DNA of 33,257 nucleotides from Candidatus Sumerlaeota bacterium (GTDB taxonomy: Bacteria; Sumerlaeota; Sumerlaeia; JAFGJS01). The position numbers and the translations under genes were made by a program. Location: contig JAFGJS010000145.1 in assembly GCA_016928995.1 (NCBI GenBank), positions 1 to 33,257 of the forward strand, read 5' to 3'. A model generated the notes under the pieces. That model saw nothing but the letters and a program-made list of their open reading frames with translations, did not search any database and had not been told where the DNA came from. Below, one piece after another: positions 7,849 to 15,617 of the stretch. Numbering within the stretch: position 1 is the first letter of the stretch; each line of letters begins with the position of its first letter.

Positions 7849-9126
7849 ATGACTGAACCGCAGGATCCATATGTCGGCAAGATGATCGGCGAGTGCCTCG
7901 TCCGGCGGCCGATTAAGCGCGGCGGCATGGGCGCGGTGTATCTGGCGTTCGACCATATCCTCAAGCGCGAAGTGGCGATCAAGGTGATGGATGTGGCGTG
8001 CCGCCGTGACGACGACGCGGTGCGCCGGTTTCATCGCGAGGCGCGCATCCTCGGCGGACTCAACCATAAGAACGTGGCGCAGGTGCATCGCGCCGGACAA
8101 TTCAACGGCATTCCGTATTACGTGATGGAGTACATCGACGGTCCGTCGCTGAAGGACTTGCTGAGCGAAAAGGGCAAACTCACCGGCAGCCGCTGCGTGA
8201 ATTATCTGATCCAGGCGGCGGAAGGTCTGAGGGCGGCCGCCGATCAAAACGTCATCCATCGCGACGTGAAACCGGCGAATATCATGGTCACCAGCGAAGA
8301 CGTGATCAAGATCGTCGATTTCGGCATTTCCAAGATTCTGGACGAGGACACCTACAAGACGCAGACGGGCATGTTCATGGGCACGCCGCGCTATATGGCG
8401 CCGGAGCAGACGCGCGGCTATGAAGTGGATCGCCGCACGGATATCTATTCGCTGGGCGCCACGTTTTACCACCTGATCGCCGGGCGGCCGCCGTTCGATT
8501 CGGATTCGGCGCTGCGGTTGATGGAGGCGCATCAGAACGATCCTGTGCCGGACATCAAACTGCTCGCTCCGCATACGCCCGACCGCGTGTGCAACATCAT
8601 CTACGGCATGCTGATGAAGCGCCCGGACGATCGCTTCCAGAATTACAACCAGATCATCGCGGCGTTGCGCAACATTCACGGCAAGGTGACGCAGGATCTG
8701 GCGTCGTTCGACTCCATCGTCCAGCATGATCTGCCGCCCATCTCGCCCGCGGATAAGGCGAGAGCAACGCCCCTCAGCCTCGATGACCGCATGTCCCTGG
8801 AGCGTGAAGAGGCTGAGCGCAGGCATTCGCGTTTCATCCTGATCACCGGCGTGGTTGTGGTGGTGGCGCTGGTGCTCGCCGTGATGTTTCGCCCAAGGAC
8901 TCCGCCGCAAACGGCGGCCCCGCCCCCCACGAACCGCGCGGCCAGCGAGATGAGCGCGATGATGAAGACGCTTAAGGAAGCTCAGGACATGAACCAGGAG
9001 ATGCGCATGAAGCAAGCCCGGCAGATCTGGGAGTCGGAGAATGCGCTCAACTCTCCGGACGCTCCCCCGGATGCTTCCGGTAACGCCAAGATTCAAAAGG
9101 ATGTCCTGGACGATATTTACGAGTAA
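7849..9126 (+). CDS. Membrane-anchored Ser/Thr protein kinase
   Basis: 425 residues. The N-terminal kinase domain (about 8-275) has a glycine loop RGGMGAVY at 24-31, K45, E64, HRD at 137-139 with K141 and N144, DFG at 157-159, APE at 184-186, and D198. A single membrane segment at about 329-347 follows a charged juxtamembrane region, and the C-terminal 78 residues, rich in proline, methionine and charge, lie outside. This is the PknB-like topology, but the external part is too short for PASTA repeats and has no recognisable sensor domain. The ribosome binding site GAGG overlaps the end of the SUKH-like gene. The gene ends five bases before the convergent ferrochelatase-like gene. Substrates are unknown. 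Confidence 0.93.
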   Translation: MTEPQDPYVGKMIGECLVRRPIKRGGMGAVYLAFDHILKREVAIKVMDVACRRDDDAVRRFHREARILGGLNHKNVAQVHRAGQFNGIPYYVMEYIDGPSLKDLLSEKGKLTGSRCVNYLIQAAEGLRAAADQNVIHRDVKPANIMVTSEDVIKIVDFGISKILDEDTYKTQTGMFMGTPRYMAPEQTRGYEVDRRTDIYSLGATFYHLIAGRPPFDSDSALRLMEAHQNDPVPDIKLLAPHTPDRVCNIIYGMLMKRPDDRFQNYNQIIAALRNIHGKVTQDLASFDSIVQHDLPPISPADKARATPLSLDDRMSLEREEAERRHSRFILITGVVVVVALVLAVMFRPRTPPQTAAPPPTNRAASEMSAMMKTLKEAQDMNQEMRMKQARQIWESENALNSPDAPPDASGNAKIQKDVLDDIYE

Positions 9127-9131
9127 GATTT

Positions 9132-10181
9132 CTAGCGCGGCTTGGGGCGGCCTTGCGAGGGATCGACGGCCTCCCATTTCTCCGCAGGCTGGCCGAGGCG
9201 CTCGATGGTTTTGCGCGCAAGAATTTCAATGAAGCGCGGATCAGCGTTGAGGCACGGCAGATAAAGCGCGTCGTCCCACTCGAAATCGCTCAACGCGGCC
9301 TTTCCTTCATTTTGCGTTTCATTGTTATCAGCCATGAAGCCGAAAGGGAAATACACCACGTGTCGAATCCCATCGCGCTGTGCGCGCCGTGCGCTTTCCG
9401 TCACGTCCGGCTGAGTCCATTTGCCGCCGAGCTGGTGATTCAGCCAACCGATGCGGACCTTGGCGAAACGCTGCATCAGCCTCCGCCGCACGCCTTTCGC
9501 CAGCGTCATTAATTCATCCGCGCCATTCGGGATGGAATCGGGAAGCGTGACGATCGTGCCATGCGCGCCGAGGATCAGGATCGACTTGCGGCAGCGCGCC
9601 TCGTCCCAGCCATGCCGCTCGCAATGCTCCTCGATGTAGCACGCCATCAACTCCGCCAATTGTTCGTCATAACCGAAGCCCAGCACGTAGCGCGGCGGCG
9701 GCAGCGGATGAGCGCCGTTGCGCGAGACATGAAACTCATGCAAATCCGTGCGGCTGATCCCGCCGGTGAAGTCGCTATCGCTCATATACATCGGCAGCAG
9801 CAGCAGCTCGTCCGGCGGATTCCGCGCCCATTCCGCAAGCTTCTGTTTCAGGTACGGCGGCCGGAACTCGCGCACCAGCTCGCATTCCCACTGCGCGTCC
9901 GGATGCAGCGCAGATAATCTTTCCTGCAGCAGTTCCACTTGGCGAGCGGTGATTTTCTCCAGCGGCGAATGGTAGTTGATCGCAGCAAACATTTTCCGCC
10001 GCCCCCAGCCGCGTTTCAGCGCGATGTACGGCGGAATCGGCCTGGGGATCGGCGCCACGCGCAGCGTCAACCGCCGCAGGATCGAATAGGAGTATTTTAT
10101 CTGCTCCCAAAGGCCGTATCCCCACGGCTCACCATATGTCAGACAAACAACTTTGATGCGTCTGGATTTTTGATTCATCAC
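9132..10181 (-). CDS. Ferrochelatase-family protein
   Basis: 349 residues, of the usual length for ferrochelatase, which inserts ferrous iron into protoporphyrin or coproporphyrin. Family landmarks are visible: YHSPLEKITARQVELLQ near residue 70, the ILGAHGT segment containing the metal-binding histidine, LGGKWTQPDV, and PFGFMADNNETQNE, which keeps the D, ET and E positions of the usual DCLETLEE motif. The N-terminus is divergent: the opening LVNLGTP-type motif reads VVCLTYGEP. It is not adjacent to other haem genes. Start is GTG at 10181 or ATG at 10178; GAGG upstream suits either. A sigma70-like promoter lies 56 bases upstream. It is clearly of the chelatase fold, but the exact porphyrin substrate is uncertain. 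Confidence 0.78.
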   Translation of the reverse strand: MMNQKSRRIKVVCLTYGEPWGYGLWEQIKYSYSILRRLTLRVAPIPRPIPPYIALKRGWGRRKMFAAINYHSPLEKITARQVELLQERLSALHPDAQWECELVREFRPPYLKQKLAEWARNPPDELLLLPMYMSDSDFTGGISRTDLHEFHVSRNGAHPLPPPRYVLGFGYDEQLAELMACYIEEHCERHGWDEARCRKSILILGAHGTIVTLPDSIPNGADELMTLAKGVRRRLMQRFAKVRIGWLNHQLGGKWTQPDVTESARRAQRDGIRHVVYFPFGFMADNNETQNEGKAALSDFEWDDALYLPCLNADPRFIEILARKTIERLGQPAEKWEAVDPSQGRPKPR

Positions 10182-10236
10182 AAATGAATCCTCTTATCAG
10201 AAAACCAACTGATACGTGCTGGCATTCGCATGCGAT

Positions 10237-10264
10237 ATATTATCGAGCGCAACCGTTTTGTCAA
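10237..10264 (-). promoter_or_regulatory. Candidate sigma70 promoter for the ferrochelatase-like gene
   Basis: On the minus strand a perfect TTGACA (complement of 10259-10264) is followed after 16 bases by TAATAT (complement of 10237-10242). It sits about 55 bases upstream of the start codon in an otherwise gene-free AT-rich gap. This was read by eye and has not been tested. Confidence 0.45.
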
Positions 10265-10274
10265 TGTGTGTGGT

Positions 10275-10763
10275 TTATTTTTGCATGCGGCGCGGAAGGT
10301 TCTTTAATATAACGATGAACGTTTGAATATCATCTTTATCGATTCCCGGGATCGTCATGATGTGATCGGCATGGGGCAAGTGTCTGTAAACAGCCCCCAA
10401 AGTTGATTTGATTTCGTATGCCTGTCGCTCAGTGATCCATGTGTATCCTTTTTGGTGCAATGCTTTGCAGGCAAGCGTCGACTCCGCATAACGGCCAAAA
10501 AACGCAACGACAAAAAGCGGTGAAAAAATGAAGAGCGCGCAAATAGAAAATAGAAGTGAATAAGCCGATACATGTAAAAATAAAAAGAACGTTCGACTAG
10601 TCGATGTGCTGCTGAAAGGTATTCCGTTTTTTTGCGAGATATAAAGCGAGATTGACACGGTTAGAAGTAAAACACAGAGTGAAATGGCGATAAACAACTT
10701 GAAGTAGCTATATAACGGCGAGGCGTTGGGTGCACGTTCCGGTTGCTTGATTTTTCGGCTCAT
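10275..10763 (-). CDS. Unknown two-helix membrane protein
   Basis: About 162 residues from the ATG at 10763, which follows AAGGATCAAGGGG; a longer frame from 10832 has a weaker context. Two hydrophobic segments lie at about 18-42 and 60-88, leaving a cytoplasmic C-terminal part of some 70 residues that includes GYTWITERQAYEIKSTLGAV and ends with basic residues. I recognise no family. The coding sequence is more AT-rich than the ferrochelatase-like gene downstream, about 90 bases away. The C-terminal portion has a DHIMTIPGIDKDDIQTFI stretch that might be a small globular domain. It may be a recently acquired or lineage-specific gene. Confidence 0.6.
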   Translation of the reverse strand: MSRKIKQPERAPNASPLYSYFKLFIAISLCVLLLTVSISLYISQKNGIPFSSTSTSRTFFLFLHVSAYSLLFSICALFIFSPLFVVAFFGRYAESTLACKALHQKGYTWITERQAYEIKSTLGAVYRHLPHADHIMTIPGIDKDDIQTFIVILKNLPRRMQK

Positions 10764-11023
10764 CCCCTTGATCCTTATGATGGATAGCAAAGTTGTGGCG
10801 CTGGTATCATGCTTAACAGCCGTGTGTTCCAATTATTCTGGCAAATAAAATCTGCATCGGATTTCCATATTCGAATTTTGTATTTTGTGTTGTTGGTGCA
10901 TTGTAACGCATGATCCCACTCATGCGTTTCTTTGCGGCTTCGCGTCTTTGCGTTGATTCGGTTCAATTCGCCCGTTATTTGCTCTATATGCGGCCGTTGA
11001 TCCGCGCTGCCCTTAGACATGCT
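10764..11023. other. Intergenic stretch with degenerate repeat-like sequence
   Basis: No convincing gene. A minus-strand frame here has low-complexity content (KTRSRKETHEWDHA) and comes from a sequence of the CGCAAAGACGCGAAG type at 10927-10957, commonly seen as non-coding repeat in bacterial genomes. A related sequence recurs near 12071. Confidence 0.45.
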
Positions 11024-11234
11024 TCACAGAGCGGAATCCTGAATAGCCTTTTCCAGGAGTGCCAGAAGATCGAGTTCCGTCGCCCAGCGCCGCAGATATT
11101 CTTGATCCAACAAGCCTCTCTGCACTTTGAGAACGCCCAAAGCATCATTCCATTGGCGCTCCGAAACGGACGCTGAGCTCCTCGAATGCCCTGACAACAG
11201 GTTGAATGGCTGCGAGAAGGTCCGGTTTGTTCAT
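11024..11234 (-). pseudogene. Internally deleted nucleotidyltransferase remnant (AbiEii/DUF6036-like)
   Basis: The intact start ATG at 11234 overlaps the stop of the upstream gene as ATGA. Reading from it gives MNKPDLLAAIQPVVRAFEEL and then SVRFGAPME before a stop at 11145. Shifting one frame continues with VSERQWNDALGVLKVQ and then an unbroken stretch to a stop at 11024 (RRWATELDLLALLEKAI). From memory of the family, the first piece is the N-terminus of an AbiEii-like or DUF6036 nucleotidyltransferase, about 200 residues long, and the second piece is its C-terminus. The nucleotide-binding core between them, with its GGS and DxD motifs, is missing. The junction lies near GTCCGTTTCGG. This is an inactivated toxin-like gene whose partner is intact. 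Confidence 0.72.
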
Positions 11235-11494
11235 GATGTTTTTTCATCCAGGTATTTACGAAGCTGATCGGCCAGCTGATCGCCGTAATAATAGGAGATG
11301 AAATTCAAACGCAGCTCTTTTTGATTCAAGCCGGGATTGGCTCGTGTGATCGCCCGGCGGGAAAGTTGAATGACGCTTGCGGATATCGAACGTATTCTCG
11401 ACATTCTGCTGGCCATGCTTGCGTTGCGGATCAGTGATATTTGCAGTTCTTCGGCTGCCGGATGCGTGTCAGAAATTTGTTTTCGCGGATTCAT
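11231..11494 (-). CDS. Small partner protein of the nucleotidyltransferase remnant
   Basis: About 87 residues from the ATG at 11494 (alternatives at 11506 and 11512). The sequence has SDTHPAAEELQISLIRNAS, SVIQLSRRAITRANP, and ELRLNFISYYYGDQLADQL. From memory this resembles small conserved bacterial proteins with an SxTVxxLSRRAIARANP-type core that precede nucleotidyltransferase genes. The stop overlaps the start of the remnant (ATGA), the classic sign of translational coupling. It may be the antitoxin or regulator of a two-gene system that has lost its enzyme. No function has been assigned that I can recall. The gene is 45 bases downstream of rfaE2 and could be transcribed from it. Confidence 0.68.
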   Translation of the reverse strand: MNPRKQISDTHPAAEELQISLIRNASMASRMSRIRSISASVIQLSRRAITRANPGLNQKELRLNFISYYYGDQLADQLRKYLDEKTS

Positions 11495-11539
11495 TTTCCG
11501 ATTCATCCTCATATGCGCATGAGCGTCGATTCAACCGTT

Positions 11540-12019
11540 CTATTTCTCGTTCTGGATGCGCGAGATGATGCCACGCGTGGCGTTTTGCTTGGGCGCGCCG
11601 ACGATGGCGGTGCGGATGCCGAGGCGGTCGTTGGTGGCGCGCTCGGGCACGCTGTCGCTGGTGTAGTCCGTGCCCTTGGCGTGCACGTCGGGCAGCAGTT
11701 TCTCCAGCAGCGCATCCACGCTGGGCTCGTCGAACAGCACGACGTAATCGACCATCTCGAATGCGGCGAGGATCTCCGCTCGTTCGACTTCAGGCAGGAT
11801 CGGCCGGCCTTCGCCCTTCAGTCCGCGCACGGAGACGTCGCTGTTCAGCGCCACGATCAGCGTATCGCCCGTTTCCGCGGCGCCGCGCAAGTAGGACACA
11901 TGCCCGCCGTGGATGATGTCAAAGCAGCCGTTCGCCAGCGCCACGGTTTTGTTTTCCGCTTTCAATTGCTCTACGATCCGCCGCATTTCATCGGCGGATT
12001 TTATTTTTAAATGGGCCAT
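11540..12019 (-). CDS. rfaE2: Heptose 1-phosphate adenylyltransferase (RfaE2/HldE C-terminal type)
   Basis: 159 residues, a stand-alone nucleotidyltransferase of the cytidylyltransferase superfamily. The signature GCFDIIHGGHVSYL at about 30-43 includes the HxGH motif, followed by SVRGLKGEGRPI, and ends with GIISRIQ carrying the ISR-type motif. This matches the enzyme that adenylates D-glycero-beta-D-manno-heptose 1-phosphate in ADP-heptose synthesis for the LPS inner core. In many genomes it is fused to the RfaE1 kinase; here it stands alone and RfaE1 must lie elsewhere. The AGGAGG upstream is 13 bases from the ATG, longer than ideal. It supports an LPS-bearing outer membrane. Confidence 0.85.
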   Translation of the reverse strand: MAHLKIKSADEMRRIVEQLKAENKTVALANGCFDIIHGGHVSYLRGAAETGDTLIVALNSDVSVRGLKGEGRPILPEVERAEILAAFEMVDYVVLFDEPSVDALLEKLLPDVHAKGTDYTSDSVPERATNDRLGIRTAIVGAPKQNATRGIISRIQNEK

Positions 12020-12233
12020 GATCGACTGCCTGCCTCCTGAGAATCGCGTGTGATGAGCGGCAATATGTCACGCAAAGACGCAATGCGCAAAGCATTTTTG
12101 ATTGTTGGCCTTCGAATAATCCGGCGCTGACCCGTCCGAGGGCCGCATCCCACATGGCTGGTCCAGCAAGAATGCCATCAGCCGAAGCATGGTCGCTGCC
12201 ATCTCCCGCGATAGCACATTGCTTACTAATCTC

Positions 12234-13409
12234 TCATGACCGGTCCATGATTTCTTTTCCTCTCAACCATCCACTCTGCATACGTTCCTGTTCAATTGCC
12301 CGGTTCCTGGCTTCATTGACTTCCCTGAGAAATCTCTCCTCCATCGCACGTAGATACTCCTTGTTATACTTTCCATCAGGCGTCCTGATTCCAGCCTGAA
12401 TCTCTGCTTGGAAAGATCGAGCGGCGGCACCTCTGATTCTTTCCCGCTCCTCTTTTCCCTCAGCCCACTGCCAATCCTGCCAGGCTATAATACGTGCGGC
12501 GAGTTTACTCTCGACGAGGTATATCGATTGATTGTGAGTGAATTCGTCTTCGCTGACCGGGAGATAATATTGTTCCCGGCGCCAATTCAGATATTCAGCA
12601 TAACTGGCGCTCGTAACGGCCTGTAAGTTGAATGCTTCGAAGTCTCTCTCCAACCAATCACCTAACGTCGCCTCTTCCACGATTTCCCGCAAGTATTTCA
12701 AATCGCTTGGATCAAGCGTGTCGTGCCATTCCGTTCCTTTTAATTCCAGGAACTCACGGGCTCTGTACAAAGAGGCTACGGGCAATCGCTTCGACTTATT
12801 GCAGAAATAAGACCAAACACTAAAGGAGCGCTCTGACTGCACCTCATCCACGGCATCCGCTTCGCTGACGAATCGGCCCCGCGAGGCATTCCATGCTCGC
12901 CATTGAGCAATGTGAATATCAAACTGATCGCTCTGCTGTTCTGGATGTTCGCGGAAATGCTGTTGAAACCAGAAAAAACCGGGATTCTCATAATCGGTTG
13001 GCGTGTCGAACGTCCAGCCTCGGCTCTGCGCATCTTCCACTAATCTGCGAACCTCCGATTCTTCATATCGCTTTCTTTGCTCAGCCTCATCGAGCTCCTG
13101 ACGCCTCTGCAACTCCTTGATAGCTTCAGCGCGTGCGTCGGCTGTTTTCAGGCAATAAATGAAGGAGTAAATAAAAACCGCGACCGTGATGCCGCCTCCA
13201 ACCCAAAGACCCGCCACAGCAGTTCTCGCAAATGAAAAGCGATAAAAAGCGAGCGGGAATAAAGCGAAAACAAATGCCACAATTCCCCCGGCCGCGAGGC
13301 CCACTACGCTAAATCCTAACGCTTCGCCAAAAGCCGTAGGTAAAATATGCTCCCACCATACGCGACGAGTCATTCTGCAAATGTCTGCTTCATCAAAGGC
13401 TTTGTCCAT
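12234..13409 (-). CDS. Unknown membrane protein with long charged cytoplasmic domain
   Basis: 391 residues. Two hydrophobic segments lie at about 30-55 and 62-86, both within the first quarter. They are followed by a charged helical linker (KELQRRQELDEAEQRKRYEE) and then a 280-residue soluble region rich in Trp, Glu and Arg. No catalytic motif is recognised; the W-rich strings such as FWFQQHFREHPE and IAWQDWQWAEGKEE may form helical repeats. The start at 13409 has GAGG eight bases upstream. The protein lies in an accessory-looking zone beside the decayed nucleotidyltransferase locus. It could be a membrane sensor or a phage-defence-type protein, but nothing specific supports either. Confidence 0.6.
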   Translation of the reverse strand: MDKAFDEADICRMTRRVWWEHILPTAFGEALGFSVVGLAAGGIVAFVFALFPLAFYRFSFARTAVAGLWVGGGITVAVFIYSFIYCLKTADARAEAIKELQRRQELDEAEQRKRYEESEVRRLVEDAQSRGWTFDTPTDYENPGFFWFQQHFREHPEQQSDQFDIHIAQWRAWNASRGRFVSEADAVDEVQSERSFSVWSYFCNKSKRLPVASLYRAREFLELKGTEWHDTLDPSDLKYLREIVEEATLGDWLERDFEAFNLQAVTSASYAEYLNWRREQYYLPVSEDEFTHNQSIYLVESKLAARIIAWQDWQWAEGKEERERIRGAAARSFQAEIQAGIRTPDGKYNKEYLRAMEERFLREVNEARNRAIEQERMQSGWLRGKEIMDRS

Positions 13410-13558
13410 TATCGGCGCCTCAATGTTTAACGTTCATCATAAAATCGTAATGGTATAAAATCAATTTACTGAATCATCTGACGATAGTCTTGCAAATACA
13501 ATTTTTTTCCGTGTATTCCAGCAGCGCCTTGCTTAACTTCACTGCTATTGCGTTGAAT

Positions 13559-14932
13559 TTACTCAAACATGTCTTCCTGCGTGGCCTGGATCGGCGGATT
13601 GGCCGTGGCGGGCAGGTCGCCTCGCGCTGTTTGGATGCGGAGTTTTTGATGCGGCTTGGCCTCGCCGGGAGCGCGCAGGAGTTTTTCGCGTAATTGCCCG
13701 CGCTTTTCGCCCGGCTCCAGCAGATAAACGACGGAGTATCCGCGCTCCAGCACGGCTTTCGGATTGAGCGCGTTCAAGCGCCCGGCCAATCGTTCGAAGC
13801 GCGCCGTTTGCGCGTCATGCAAGCGCCGCAAGGCATGGCGTTGTTCGGCGTCATTGCGTTCCAGCCGCTGCTTACGGTCATGCAACAGCGTCCGCAGGGC
13901 GCGATCGCCGCGCCGCCGCGCGTCATCGAGCCGTTGCTGGAATTCCCGCACGCGATCCAACGGACGCCGCATTCCGTAACTCGCCGCCAGCATCTCCACA
14001 TGCCGCCGGCGTTCGCCGATTTGGTCCAGTGCCGCGCGCCGGAGCCGCCGGGAAAGCTGCGCCAATTTCTCGCCCAGCTCGGCCTGGTCTTTCGACACTA
14101 ATTCGGCCGCGGCGGATGGCGTGGGCGCGCGCAGGTCGGCCGCGAAGTCGGCGATGGTGAAGTCGATCTCATGCCCCACGGCGCTGATCACAGGCAGGCG
14201 GCTGGCCGCGATGGCTCGCGCCACGCGTTCGTCGTTGAAACACCACAAGTCCTCGATCGATCCGCCGCCGCGCGCGACGAGGATCACGTCCACGTTGTCC
14301 AGTTCATTGAAGCGCTCGATGCCGCGCACGATCTGCGGCGGCGCCTGATCGCCCTGCACCAGCGCGGGGCAGATAATCACGCGCAGATTGGCGAAGCGCC
14401 GCGTCAGCACGTTGAGGATGTCGCGGATCGCCGCGCCCGTGGGCGAGGTGACCACGCCGATGCGCTGCGGCAGGTATGGGATCGGCCGTTTGCGCGCGGG
14501 ATCGAACAGCCCCTCCTTTTCCAGCTTGTCCTTGAGTTCCAGGAAGCGCTTGTGCAGATCGCCAAGGCCCTTTTCCTCCATGCTTTTCACGACGAGCTGA
14601 TACTGGCCGCGCGGGGCGTAGACGGATATTTCGCCGCGCGCCAGGACCTGCTTGCCGTCCTCAGGCTCGAATTTCAGCCGTCCGCGCTGGCCGCGAAACA
14701 TGACGCAGCTGATCTGCGCCGCTTCGTCCTTCATTGTGAAGTATGCATGGCCCGACGCCGCCGGGCGCCAATTGGAGATTTCGCCCTCCACTTCCACTTC
14801 GCCGATCTCAATTTCCAGCAGGCGTTTGATCGCATGCGTCAGCTGCGTCACGGTCAGCGCATGCGGAGGCGCGGCCGGATCGTTCGGCGGTTCCGGAGAA
14901 AATAGGGATTCTGGATCAGACATGGCAGTCAC
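13559..14932 (-). CDS. xseA: Exodeoxyribonuclease VII large subunit
   Basis: 457 residues. The N-terminal OB-fold (about 22-120) begins with the ALTVTQLTHAIKRLLE segment and contains EGEISNWRPAASGHAYFTMKD. The catalytic domain has RIGVVTSPTGAAIRDI, VARGGGSIEDLWCFND and SAVGHEIDFTIADFAADLRA, all strongly diagnostic. A long coiled-coil region rich in R, E and L follows, and a final AVLERGYSVV segment closes the family core. It degrades single-stranded DNA as a complex with the small subunit XseB, which is usually encoded just downstream; no xseB-like ORF is present in the 149 bases before the next gene. The start codon is GTG at the annotated end, or an ATG three codons later. Confidence 0.95.
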   Translation of the reverse strand: MTAMSDPESLFSPEPPNDPAAPPHALTVTQLTHAIKRLLEIEIGEVEVEGEISNWRPAASGHAYFTMKDEAAQISCVMFRGQRGRLKFEPEDGKQVLARGEISVYAPRGQYQLVVKSMEEKGLGDLHKRFLELKDKLEKEGLFDPARKRPIPYLPQRIGVVTSPTGAAIRDILNVLTRRFANLRVIICPALVQGDQAPPQIVRGIERFNELDNVDVILVARGGGSIEDLWCFNDERVARAIAASRLPVISAVGHEIDFTIADFAADLRAPTPSAAAELVSKDQAELGEKLAQLSRRLRRAALDQIGERRRHVEMLAASYGMRRPLDRVREFQQRLDDARRRGDRALRTLLHDRKQRLERNDAEQRHALRRLHDAQTARFERLAGRLNALNPKAVLERGYSVVYLLEPGEKRGQLREKLLRAPGEAKPHQKLRIQTARGDLPATANPPIQATQEDMFE

Positions 14933-15012
14933 TATAGCGGGAGCGCTTTAACGTGTCCAGTGTGTAACAAGGCATGCCTTCGAAATCGAAGGATTGGGGA
15001 TCGCAAAGATAT

Positions 15013-15047
15013 GAAAATCCGGGAACGAGCATTACGCGTTCCCGGAT
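15013..15047 (-). terminator. Rho-independent terminator downstream of rpsT
   Basis: A perfect 11-bp stem (15017-15027 with 15037-15047) and a 9-base loop; the minus-strand transcript ends with UUUU after the stem. It lies 36 bases past the rpsT stop and should insulate xseA from rpsT transcription. Confidence 0.75.
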
Positions 15048-15082
15048 GGAAAGCATTCAAGTCCGTTGATCGGCGCTTGCGA

Positions 15083-15367
15083 TTATTCCTGCGCTGTTGC
15101 TTCGTTTTTAGCTGCGTTGAATTTCTGCGTCAGGCGGGAGATCTTGCGCGCGGTTTTGTTGGGATGCACCGCTCCCTTGGCGCTGGTTTTGCCGGCCACG
15201 CTCTGCGCTTTTTGCACCAGCGTCGATGCGGCTTCCAGATCGCCGGATTCGATCGCTTTTTGCGCACGGGAGAGCGTGGTGCTCATGGCGTGCTTGATCG
15301 CACGGTTGCGCTCACGGCGTTGTTCATTTTGACGGACGCGTTTTGCAGCGGATTTTTTGTTTGGCAC
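15083..15367 (-). CDS. rpsT: 30S ribosomal protein S20
   Basis: 94 residues, lysine- and arginine-rich, beginning MPNKKSAAKRVRQNEQRR and containing SAKGAVHPNKTARKISRL, which are hallmark S20 sequences. S20 binds 16S rRNA early in assembly of the small subunit. The start codon is GTG rather than ATG, with GAGG eight bases upstream, which fits a moderately tuned translation start. The gene stands alone, divergent from the secreted propeller-like gene, with a strong terminator after it. Confidence 0.97.
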   Translation of the reverse strand: MPNKKSAAKRVRQNEQRRERNRAIKHAMSTTLSRAQKAIESGDLEAASTLVQKAQSVAGKTSAKGAVHPNKTARKISRLTQKFNAAKNEATAQE

Positions 15368-15553
15368 TGTCCTGACCTCGGAATAAAATATCGAGCTGTT
15401 CGTATGCTTTTATGCATCAAAGGGGGAGTTTTCTATCCCTTGCCTGAGCATGAGTCAAGGGGAATTTACGGCTTTCTTGAGGAAATATCGCTCTTGGGAC
15501 CGTCATGCGGCAGCTTTGATTCCGGACTGGACAGTGCGATGAAAATGGTCTAT

Positions 15554-15577
15554 AAAGCAATTAATAAAGCAATTAAT
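15554..15577. repeat. Two perfect tandem copies of a 12-bp unit
   Basis: The 12-mer AAAGCAATTAAT occurs twice back to back (15554-15565 and 15566-15577) just upstream of the secreted propeller-like gene start. It could be a regulatory site or a slipped-strand duplication. Confidence 0.8.
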
Positions 15578-15617
15578 GCTTGCACGTGAAAGCATTTTAC
15601 GAGATTTTCACTCTCTA

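Noticed and set aside
7702-9177. Minus-strand open frame of 491 codons over the kinase gene
   Set aside because: It is antisense to a kinase with every catalytic motif intact, and its residues (His/Arg/Ala-rich) are typical of a GC-rich shadow frame.
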